From NCBI GenBank assembly GCA_019038695.1, contig JAHOYZ010000043.1, forward strand, positions 1-49,131: a stretch of 49,131 nt of DNA. Reading direction: 5' to 3'. Positions 9,272-16,476 of this stretch are shown one piece after another (position 1 is the first letter of the stretch; every line of letters starts with the position of its first letter). The notes under the pieces were generated by a model. The model saw only the letters and a list, made by a program, of their open reading frames with translations. It was not told where the DNA came from and did not search any database. The position numbers were made by a program, and so were the translations under genes. This DNA is from Candidatus Zixiibacteriota bacterium. GTDB taxonomy: Bacteria > Zixibacteria > MSB-5A5 > GN15 > FEB-12.

Positions 9272-10755
9272 GTAGGGTAGAAATTGTCCAGCATGTCTTG
9301 CCTTCCAATTGGGCATGGTCCCAAATTGGCGCGCTACTATCAATCAGGAATGGTTCTGCCTTCAAGAGTAAGGACTATGTTGATCATGGGGTGCCGCTTA
9401 TTCGTCAAACGAACCTCAAATCTAAGAGCGTTGATGTTGAAGCTGCAGTCTGCCTACCGGAGCACTACATTGAGGACAATGCCGAGTTCTTGATCAGAAG
9501 GGGTGACTATCTTGTGGGAATGTCAGGTTCGCTTGGCAAGATCAGTTGCTACCGAGAGGATATGCCAGCTTTGCAGAATCAACGGACAGGCTTGCTGACG
9601 CTACGCGAGAAATCAGTGAGTGGATATCTGTTTCGTTACTTCGAGTTCTTGGAACACCAAATCGCCTTGGCTGGTAAAGGAGTAGGAGTACAGAACATAA
9701 GCTCCAAAGAGTTGGAGATGATACCCATTCCAGTACCACCTCAAGCTGAAGCTCAACGTATTTCGGCAAAGACAGACGAACTTCTCAGTCACCTTGATGC
9801 TGGGATGGAGGGGTTGAAAAAGGCAAAGGCTCTGCTCAAGCGATACCGGCAGTCAGTTCTCAAGGCGGCGATGGAAGGCAAGCTCACGACCGAGTGGCGA
9901 GAGAAGAACAAGGACAAGATCGAACCAGCGTCCGAACTGCTCAAACGGATTCTGGTTGAACGTCGAGAGAAATGGGAAACCGAGCAACTTGCCAAGATGA
10001 AGGCCAAGGGCAAGCTACCGAAGAACGACGATTGGAAGAAGAAATACAAAGAGCCGAACCGGCCCGACACTACCGACCTCCGCGAACTGCCAGGGGGGTG
10101 GGTGTGGGCTACCGTCGAGCAGGTTGCTGACAGTGTCGTCTATGGCAGTTCCAAAAAAACCTCTGTCACAGCAGGAGGTGTGCCAGTCTTGCGGATGGGA
10201 AATATCGTTGATGGTGAACTGAATTGGGAAAAACTCAAGTACCTTCCAAAAGACCACGATGAATTCCCTGCACTCCTTCTGAGTAAAGGCGACCTTCTAT
10301 TCAATCGCACAAATAGTGCTGAATTAGTAGGCAAATCGGCCGTCTATGAAAGCAGCCCAGGATTCGCGTCATTCGCATCCTATCTCATTCGGTGTCGATT
10401 CGGAAACGGAGTTGATTCGTACTTCGTATCCTCCTGCATCAACTCGGTTCTGGGTCGCAAGTGGATCAAGTCAGTTGTGTCTCAGCAAGTAGGGCAGGCC
10501 AACGTAAACGGGACCAAACTGAAGAGTTTCGCCTTTCCAATGCCATCCGTCCAGGAGCAAGCAGAGGTGTCGAACAGACTGCGCCAGATACGCGCGGCTG
10601 AGTCCAATTTGTTGAGTGTTTTTGACACGGAGAGAAAGCGAGCTGAAGCACTCCGTCGCTCCATTCTCAGCCACGCCTTCACCGGCAAGCTCGTTCCGCA
10701 GGACCCTGATGACGAACCGGCTTCAAAGCTGTTAGAAAGGATTAAGAGTCAATAA
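9268..10755 (+). CDS. hsdS: Type I restriction enzyme, S (specificity) subunit
   Basis: 495 residues, starting at GTG 9268 and overlapping hsdR by 4 nt, so probably translationally coupled. Two target-recognition domains (about residues 10-150 and 270-420) alternate with conserved helical spacers. The central spacer follows IPVPPQAEAQRI and contains the long charged helix LLKRYRQSVLKAAMEGKL; the C-terminal one follows MPSVQEQAEV and ends in a similar helix, RRSILSHAFTGKLVP. The two halves therefore show the usual pseudo-repeat. HsdS sets the bipartite DNA sequence recognised by both methylase and nuclease; that sequence cannot be predicted here. Lying between hsdR and hsdM is less usual than the common M-S adjacency with R first or last. 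Confidence 0.95.
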   Translation: MSRVEIVQHVLPSNWAWSQIGALLSIRNGSAFKSKDYVDHGVPLIRQTNLKSKSVDVEAAVCLPEHYIEDNAEFLIRRGDYLVGMSGSLGKISCYREDMPALQNQRTGLLTLREKSVSGYLFRYFEFLEHQIALAGKGVGVQNISSKELEMIPIPVPPQAEAQRISAKTDELLSHLDAGMEGLKKAKALLKRYRQSVLKAAMEGKLTTEWREKNKDKIEPASELLKRILVERREKWETEQLAKMKAKGKLPKNDDWKKKYKEPNRPDTTDLRELPGGWVWATVEQVADSVVYGSSKKTSVTAGGVPVLRMGNIVDGELNWEKLKYLPKDHDEFPALLLSKGDLLFNRTNSAELVGKSAVYESSPGFASFASYLIRCRFGNGVDSYFVSSCINSVLGRKWIKSVVSQQVGQANVNGTKLKSFAFPMPSVQEQAEVSNRLRQIRAAESNLLSVFDTERKRAEALRRSILSHAFTGKLVPQDPDDEPASKLLERIKSQ

Positions 10756-12212
10756 TGCCGAATAGCTCAAATGCAATTGTAGACAAACTCTGGAATTTCT
10801 GCACTGTTCTGCGCGATGACGGTCTGAGCTATGGTGACTATGTTGAGCAGCTTACATATCTGCTGTTTCTTAAAATGGCGGACGAACGGACTAAACAGCC
10901 ATACGAAGAAAAATCAACAGTTCCGGCCGGACTTGATTGGGCTACGCTTGCGAGTCTGGACGGCGATGAGCTTGAAGTTCACTACCGCCACACTCTTGAG
11001 GTTCTGGCCAAAGCCAAGGGCATGCTTGGGGTAATTTTCAGGAAGTCTCAGAACAAGATACAGGACCCCGCCAAGCTGAGGCGGTTGATCTCACTCATTG
11101 GAGAAGAAACCTGGATGGGGGTTGATGCCGATGTCAAGGGGGAAATATACGAGGGGCTGCTTGAGAAGAACGCTGCTGATGTGAAGAGCGGCTCGGGACA
11201 GTATTTTACACCTCGTCAACTCATCAAGGCGATGGTCGAGGTTGTTCGACCCAAACCGAGAGAGGCGATCTGTGATCCCTGCTGTGGAACGGGCGGGTTC
11301 TTCTTGTCGGCGTTTGATTATGTCTCGCACAATTACAGGCTGAACAAGAGCCAGAAAGAGTTTCTTGAGGCGGAAACTTTCCGTGGCAAGGACATTGTTG
11401 ATGGGGTAGTCAGGCTCTGTGTGATGAATCTCTTTCTTCACGGCATCAAGAGTGATGAGAGTATTGTGGAGACTGGCGATGCGCTCATTGCCGATCCCGG
11501 CAACCGATTTGATATCGTTCTGACCAATCCGCCATTTGGCAAGAAAAGCAGTGTTACTGTGGCTAATGGGGACAAGAAGACAGGCAAAGATTCTTTGACC
11601 TATGAGCGGGAGGATTTCTGGGCAACAACCTCCAACAAACAACTAAATTTCCTGCAGCATGTCAAAACGCTCCTGAAGATCGACGGTCGGTGTGCGATAG
11701 TAGTGCCGGACAACGTGCTCTTTGAGGGTGGGGCCGGTGAGATAGTCAGAAAGAAACTGCTGCATGGATGTGATGTTCATACTTTGCTGCGGCTGCCTAC
11801 GGGTATTTTCTATGCTCAGGGAGTGAAGGCAAACGTGTTGTTCTTTGACATGCGACCGGGAGGCGAAGCAGCGTCAACCGAAAATCTCTGGATATACGAC
11901 CTCAGAACCAACAAGCACTTTACTCGTAAAACGAATCCTCTCAAGTTTGAGGACTTGGCTGATTTTATCGAGTGCTACAACGCCGATAATCGGCACGAGC
12001 GGAAGGAATCGGAGCGGTTCAGGTGCTTCTCGTATGATGAGTTGGCGGAGCGCGACAAGACGAGTCTTGACATATTCTGGCTGAAGGATGACAGTCTTGA
12101 GGATGCGGCCAATCTTCCGAAACCAGACGTAATAGCCCGGCAGATTCAGGAGAACCTCGAAGCGGCACTGGAGCAATTCGCTGGCATCTATCAAGACTTG
12201 CAGGGTAAGTGA
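10755..12212 (+). CDS. hsdM: Type I restriction enzyme, M (N6-adenine methyltransferase) subunit
   Basis: 485 residues. It starts at ATG 10755, sharing one base with the hsdS stop (TAATG). The helical HsdM N-terminal domain (IVDKLWNFCTVLRDDGLSY ... LLFLKMADER) precedes the Rossmann methyltransferase fold, with SAM-binding motif I CDPCCGTGGFF (about 173-183) and catalytic motif IV NPPFG (about 258). With HsdS it forms the methyltransferase protecting host DNA; with HsdR as well, the restriction complex. All three subunits look intact, so the system is probably functional. A 171-bp gap before the next gene holds only a weak hairpin (GCTTC AGT GAAGC, near 12238). Confidence 0.95.
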   Translation: MPNSSNAIVDKLWNFCTVLRDDGLSYGDYVEQLTYLLFLKMADERTKQPYEEKSTVPAGLDWATLASLDGDELEVHYRHTLEVLAKAKGMLGVIFRKSQNKIQDPAKLRRLISLIGEETWMGVDADVKGEIYEGLLEKNAADVKSGSGQYFTPRQLIKAMVEVVRPKPREAICDPCCGTGGFFLSAFDYVSHNYRLNKSQKEFLEAETFRGKDIVDGVVRLCVMNLFLHGIKSDESIVETGDALIADPGNRFDIVLTNPPFGKKSSVTVANGDKKTGKDSLTYEREDFWATTSNKQLNFLQHVKTLLKIDGRCAIVVPDNVLFEGGAGEIVRKKLLHGCDVHTLLRLPTGIFYAQGVKANVLFFDMRPGGEAASTENLWIYDLRTNKHFTRKTNPLKFEDLADFIECYNADNRHERKESERFRCFSYDELAERDKTSLDIFWLKDDSLEDAANLPKPDVIARQIQENLEAALEQFAGIYQDLQGK

Positions 12213-12383
12213 TATGGCGAGGGATTGTATTTCGTTTGCTTCAGTGAAGCGACAGTGATGACATTGATGGTTTAGAGTTGAATACTGGACGTAAACCAGA
12301 TCACACAGTGAGTACCATGCACGCAGCATTACCCGGGAAACGAGATAGTTGCCAGAACGCATCCTCCGCAAGGAATGATACCT

Positions 12384-14186
12384 ATGTCAGATGAGCCAGA
12401 AAGCACAAATCTCAATGCCATTTCCGCTCAAACGTGGGCGACTCTCTTGTCGAAACGCTATGGCTTCGACTACGACTCGACTGTCGAGTATCTGAACGTA
12501 ATAGAAAAGGCTAACGACGAACTTGATGAGCGTGCTCCGCATATGCCTTACCGAGCCCAATCGGATGCAATGATGGCTGTTCTTGCAACCGAGCTGGGAT
12601 CTGTCGCGGCGCAGTTGCCAGAAAACTTGCGGTCAAAGACCCTACATCCTCGTGACATGCGCGAATACATGGAACTAAGTGCGATAGTCCAACACCTCAG
12701 TAAATATCCCATGCCACTCGGAGACACATCGTTCATGTGCGAAGTAACTGATGTCCTCATAGAGTGTATTAATGGGGACAGAAACAAGTTGGTTAACACA
12801 GGACTGCCATCCGTTGTTCCAGTAAATGGAAGTTATGTAAGTGTTCTAGGCTCCTTAGTCTATCCCTCGAAGCTCCCGTTAATGACCAAGGAACGGCCCA
12901 GAGACGGTCGTGTATCTACCATCCGCTATTTCTGGGATCGATGTCCAGATGTTCCAGCCAGGATTGTCACAGGACCCTTCGGAAGTCACATTCGAGTGAC
13001 AGGTAGGGCCATCCAGTACTCGCAGGACGGTACGGGTTACGACTTGGATGGAAAGAAGATAATCGCCCCCACATATGAAGAGGCCTTTTGTAACACCGAG
13101 CTATCACCATGCCAGGTTGGAATTCTTCCAGCACTCCGGGAACAACTGATTCCATTGAAGCTGGCTGTATTGACAATCCTGCGTGATTGTCTATCGCGAC
13201 AAAGTGTCTCTGAACTCTGGCCTCGCTGCCTCGACGTTTTGACAAGTACCCTCTGCGCAAATAGGATAGACTTTTTGCTGATGGTAGACTCCCATTACCT
13301 AAAACTGGAAACACGCCTGACCCTCAGAAATATGTGGTATCCTGAGCCAGTCAACTGGGGCGGCCTAAGAGAGCTTCTACAGATCATCGGACTTTATGAA
13401 AGAGAGCTGAAGCTCGATCATTCGCTTTCCAAAGAGAAATATCTAATGAAGTACATTGCCGAAGATCGCAATGGTCGACGCTTCTTTTCATTCAACACAC
13501 TAGGTGATGTCCTAAGACACCCTGAAGCGGAGCGCCTCAAGCCGGCTTTGCTGAGTCTGCACAGGATGTTCGGTGAGGAACTCTTGTTTTGGGAAGAGTT
13601 TGACAAGCGGGCGGAGGCAGCTCTCAACTCAGAATTCTATGAGCCAATCGCTCTGACTCACATGGTTAAGCGCGGTGTATCGGAAGAATTTAGGAACTCC
13701 ATGGAGAGATACGGTAGCGCACTGCAAAACAACCTTGAATCGGACTTGGAACTCAAGAAGCTCGATCCTACCAGAATGAATTCTGAAGCTTCAGCATCTA
13801 AATCCCCATTTCACGAAATTCGCGACCTCAAGTGGGAAGAGATTACTATCACGTTCGTATCACATCATTCGGTGTCCATTGCGGCGCGTTCGGTTAGTGA
13901 GACCTACACATATGCTGAGTTGGGCTTTGCGGACGGCCGTAGTGTCGATAAACCTAACACGCGGTGGGTCGTACTGAAAACCATGGCTAAGCGGGGAGAG
14001 ATATCATATTCAGTGGATATTGAACAGACTACCCGCGATACGGCCAAGGCTGCCATGAAGGACATCAGAAAACTTCTCAGAGTAGCTATCGGCCTTGAGG
14101 ATGACCCGTTCCATAAATACAGAAAGGTCAACGCCTATCGGCCGAAATTCCAGCTTGTCGACGCATCCTACAGCAACGGTGCGTGA
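12384..14186 (+). CDS. Unrecognised 600-residue protein next to the type I R-M operon
   Basis: I do not recognise the family. The start is ATG 12384 because AGGA (12371-12374) is 9 nt upstream; ATG 12375 would be only 1 nt from it. The product looks soluble, with no signal peptide or membrane segments. The N-terminal 500 residues are mostly helical and mixed in charge. The last 110 residues (from WEEITITFVSHHSVSI) look like a separate alpha/beta domain with a YAELGFADGR ... RWVVLKTMAKRGEI stretch that could be a winged-helix-like DNA-binding fold; that is a guess from sequence pattern. Same strand as hsdRSM, 171 bp downstream, within the candidate island, so a defence or island-maintenance role is possible but unsupported by any motif. 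Confidence 0.8.
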   Translation: MSDEPESTNLNAISAQTWATLLSKRYGFDYDSTVEYLNVIEKANDELDERAPHMPYRAQSDAMMAVLATELGSVAAQLPENLRSKTLHPRDMREYMELSAIVQHLSKYPMPLGDTSFMCEVTDVLIECINGDRNKLVNTGLPSVVPVNGSYVSVLGSLVYPSKLPLMTKERPRDGRVSTIRYFWDRCPDVPARIVTGPFGSHIRVTGRAIQYSQDGTGYDLDGKKIIAPTYEEAFCNTELSPCQVGILPALREQLIPLKLAVLTILRDCLSRQSVSELWPRCLDVLTSTLCANRIDFLLMVDSHYLKLETRLTLRNMWYPEPVNWGGLRELLQIIGLYERELKLDHSLSKEKYLMKYIAEDRNGRRFFSFNTLGDVLRHPEAERLKPALLSLHRMFGEELLFWEEFDKRAEAALNSEFYEPIALTHMVKRGVSEEFRNSMERYGSALQNNLESDLELKKLDPTRMNSEASASKSPFHEIRDLKWEEITITFVSHHSVSIAARSVSETYTYAELGFADGRSVDKPNTRWVVLKTMAKRGEISYSVDIEQTTRDTAKAAMKDIRKLLRVAIGLEDDPFHKYRKVNAYRPKFQLVDASYSNGA

Positions 14187-14343
14187 TAATTCACCGACCC
14201 GCTCTGAAAAATCTCACGAAATCTTCAAATTGATATAGGTTGATTCATAGTCACTTAGGTGTGTTGCTTCTGCCCTGGACTTACTTTCCTGGGCATAATC
14301 CTCTATCCCCCGTGTTTTTTCGCCATTAGCCATGAAGACCGCA

Positions 14344-14424
14344 AGGTTTGGCGACTAATCAGGCTATAGACCCCTGAGGTCGAGAACCAGGAAGGTGACT
14401 TCATTGCCAAACCTGCCTTCCTGG
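14344..14424. repeat. Interlocked pair of perfect 9-bp inverted repeats
   Basis: AGGTTTGGC (14344-14352) pairs with GCCAAACCT (14406-14414), and CCAGGAAGG (14387-14395) pairs with CCTTCCTGG (14416-14424). The order is a-b-a'-b', which in RNA could form a pseudoknot and in DNA could be paired recombinase or regulator binding sites. The gap 14187-14447 also holds a weaker hairpin (TGCCC ... GGGCA, about 14272-14294) and a T-run near 14314; no other gene is seen in it. Confidence 0.6.
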
Positions 14425-14447
14425 CTCTTCTGTAATGTGGCACGTCA

Positions 14448-14693
14448 ATGGCGAGAGTTGACTTACACGAAGATTCCACCAATCGGGCCGATCCGACGAC
14501 CGAGCCAGTCCGTAAGGACGGTGGCTCTTGTCGGAAGGAACCCGGCATTGCGTTTCTCGGACAGTCTCTTTCTGCAGACGAGTACCGGGAAGCTTGCGAA
14601 AATCTTCAGACGTTCTTCCAACTTCTCCGTGATTGGCGTGAGCAGGAGTCCAATGGCGACACGAAAACGACACTTTCAGGCGAGCAGGGTTAG
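14448..14693 (+). CDS. Small hypothetical protein of the integration module
   Basis: 81 residues, family not recognised. The N-terminal half is polar and probably disordered. The C-terminal half (SADEYREACENLQTFFQLLRDWREQE) looks like an authentic amphipathic helical segment, as found in small genes next to integrases. It overlaps the start of the next gene by 41 nt, suggesting coupling. No good ribosome-binding site precedes the ATG, so the start is uncertain. The longer overlapping frame from 14395 is less likely here: its N-terminal sequence is unlike protein, and it crosses the inverted repeats. Confidence 0.5.
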   Translation: MARVDLHEDSTNRADPTTEPVRKDGGSCRKEPGIAFLGQSLSADEYREACENLQTFFQLLRDWREQESNGDTKTTLSGEQG

Positions 14694-15153
14694 GCGTCGG
14701 CACTGCTATACCATGGCAGAGTTGGCCGATCTCCTTGGAGCATACATACGAACCATACAGAACTGGCACAAGGCCGGGATGACCCCAATCGACGAGACCC
14801 AGCGACCGATGCTATTCCTCGGCAGCGCAGTCCGCTCTTTTCTGGAAAACAGGCGAAAGAGCCGAAGGCATACTCTCCAACCAGGCCAGATGTTCTGCCT
14901 CAGGTGTCAATCTGGACGGTGGTCTGAAGCCGAAAGTTTAGGTTTTGAGTTCACCGGGAAGGTTGTCGGCAAGGACGATGAGCAGGTTCTGGTTACTGGA
15001 AAGTGCGACTCTTGTGGAGCGAAACTGGTGCAATTCGGTACGCATCGGAGTCTGTTACAGGGGATTTGGACCGTGCAATTCCAACAAGCAAGAAAGGGAT
15101 TATATGGTACTAACCAACCCCCTTGTAATACTGACTTAACGGAAGGATGTTAG
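14653..15153 (+). CDS. HTH and zinc-ribbon accessory protein of the integration module
   Basis: 166 residues from ATG 14653, preceded by AGGAG at 4 nt. A basic N-terminus leads into a MerR/excisionase-like helix-turn-helix (YTMAELADLLGAYIRTIQNWHKAGM, about 19-43), then a C-x2-C ... C-x2-C zinc ribbon (Cys82, 85, 118, 121). Proteins of this build are often found just upstream of tyrosine recombinases, and a role in recombination directionality or in regulating the integrase is plausible. The frame is open upstream to 14395, but that extension lacks a start signal and lies over structured non-coding DNA. The stop is directly before the integrase start. Confidence 0.75.
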   Translation: MATRKRHFQASRVRRRHCYTMAELADLLGAYIRTIQNWHKAGMTPIDETQRPMLFLGSAVRSFLENRRKSRRHTLQPGQMFCLRCQSGRWSEAESLGFEFTGKVVGKDDEQVLVTGKCDSCGAKLVQFGTHRSLLQGIWTVQFQQARKGLYGTNQPPCNTDLTEGC

Positions 15154-15154
15154 C

Positions 15155-16255
15155 ATGAGAGCCAATCCATCAAACGAGAAGACGAAGCGACGCTATTTTC
15201 GATGGCTGAAAGAGGCGGAAGGGTGCACCGAATCGACGATACGATCAGTTGAACGTGCGATCTGTGTCTTCGAAGACTATACTGAGTCTGCAGATTTCAA
15301 GATATTCTGTGAGCGGCAGGCGACTGGCTTCAAGCGGTGGCTGAACGAGAAACGCCGCAGTGGAAAACCGCTGTCCACCGCTACGGTGTACCAAACGATC
15401 AGACACCTCAAAGTCTATTTCAAGTGGTTAGCCGGTCAACCTGGGTACAAGTCCCAGATCAGTCTTGATGCGGTTTCCTATCTGTCACTCGACAAGAAGA
15501 CGGTGAGAGCTGCTTTGGCTCCCCGTCCTCGCAAGTTCCCTGATTTGGATTATGTGATCGGATTGACAGGTTCCATTGATGTTCAGAACGACATTGACCA
15601 GCGTGACCGTGCTCTTGTGGCGTTTCTGCTATTGGCTGGTATGCGATATACTGCGATCTGCACATTGACGCTCGCGTGTGTTGAGCTTGACAGCCTGACC
15701 GTTCACCAGGACCCAAGGCTGGGAGTAAAGACGAAGTTTGGTGAGTCGATTACGACCCGTCTTTTTGGATTTAGCGATACGCTCACTGAATATGTCGTGA
15801 GTTGGGTAGAGTATCTATCGGAAACGAAGGGCTTTCAGCCAACTGATCCGCTTTTCCCCAAAACAAAGACGGGTCAGGTGGAGGGAGGATACACCTTTGT
15901 AGCCTCTGGTGTAGAGCCAGTGCAGTGGTCTGGCGGCAACGCGATCCGGGAGATTCTTCGGCGACGATCATTGGCAGCTGGACTACCCTACTTCGCTCCG
16001 CACGCATTCAGGCGTGCTGCGATTCAGTTAGCTGGTAGACACTGCATAACACCGGAACAATACAAAGCTGTCAGTCAGAATCTGGGACATAAGGATGTGG
16101 CGACTACACTATTGACCTATGGTATGCTGGATAGCCACAAAGTGGGAGAAGTTCTTGGGGAAATCGATTTCGCTAACAAGCCTGGCTTCAAAGGCGAGGG
16201 CATTCCTCCAGGCGAGGTTGCACAATTCCTGAAGAAATACCAAAGTAAGGCTTGA
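15155..16255 (+). CDS. Tyrosine recombinase / phage-type integrase
   Basis: 366 residues, with GGAAGGA 8 nt before ATG 15155. The N-terminal SAM-like core-binding domain (about 1-100) is followed by the catalytic domain. Active-site residues can be placed at Arg164 (GMRYTAI), His283 and Arg286 (HAFRRA), His312 (GHKDVATTLLTY) and the nucleophile Tyr322, so the set looks complete; the beta-hairpin lysine is probably near residue 193. It belongs to the XerC/D-phage integrase superfamily, which breaks and rejoins DNA at attachment sites, often tRNA 3' ends. It lies 1.65 kb from tRNA-Arg(CCU) and is a plausible integrase for the island bounded by the 15-bp repeats. The promoter of the next gene overlaps its stop codon. 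Confidence 0.93.
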   Translation: MRANPSNEKTKRRYFRWLKEAEGCTESTIRSVERAICVFEDYTESADFKIFCERQATGFKRWLNEKRRSGKPLSTATVYQTIRHLKVYFKWLAGQPGYKSQISLDAVSYLSLDKKTVRAALAPRPRKFPDLDYVIGLTGSIDVQNDIDQRDRALVAFLLLAGMRYTAICTLTLACVELDSLTVHQDPRLGVKTKFGESITTRLFGFSDTLTEYVVSWVEYLSETKGFQPTDPLFPKTKTGQVEGGYTFVASGVEPVQWSGGNAIREILRRRSLAAGLPYFAPHAFRRAAIQLAGRHCITPEQYKAVSQNLGHKDVATTLLTYGMLDSHKVGEVLGEIDFANKPGFKGEGIPPGEVAQFLKKYQSKA

Positions 16256-16280
16256 CTTGAGGGATATACGACGATATATT
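16252..16280 (+). promoter_or_regulatory. Promoter of the XRE/serine recombinase pair, leaderless type
   Basis: TTGACT (16252-16257), 17-bp spacer, TATATT (16275-16280), then only 7 nt to the ATG at 16288. Transcription would start at or within a few nucleotides of the start codon. Confidence 0.65.
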
Positions 16281-16287
16281 GTGAGGT

Positions 16288-16476
16288 ATGAACGATTTGA
16301 TCTCAGAACTTGAGAGCTATCGATTGGAGAATCGGATTACGCAGAAGGAGCTTGCGGAGCTGCTGGGAGTGGCTTTCGTGACAGTTAGCCGTTGGCTCAA
16401 TGGCCATGCGCTGCCCAGTAAGATACACGAGTACCACATCCGGAAGCTACTCAAGTCTGGAGGCAAGAAGCGATGA
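16288..16476 (+). CDS. Small XRE-family HTH regulator
   Basis: 62 residues, almost entirely one Cro/CI-type helix-turn-helix (ITQKELAELLGVAFVTVSRWLNG, about 18-40). It overlaps the serine recombinase start by 4 nt (ATGA), so the two are a coupled pair. It may repress its own promoter, which sits directly in front of the ATG, and so keep the recombinase silent; that is inferred from context. Confidence 0.85.
   Translation: MNDLISELESYRLENRITQKELAELLGVAFVTVSRWLNGHALPSKIHEYHIRKLLKSGGKKR

Noticed and set aside
12213-12383. Possible terminator or small RNA after hsdM
   Set aside because: Only a 5-bp stem (GCTTC/GAAGC) without a T-run is visible, which is not enough to call.
14395-14652. Upstream extension of the HTH/zinc-ribbon gene
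   Set aside because: The extra 86 residues look unlike protein, start inside inverted repeats without a ribosome-binding site, and overlap a more protein-like small ORF.
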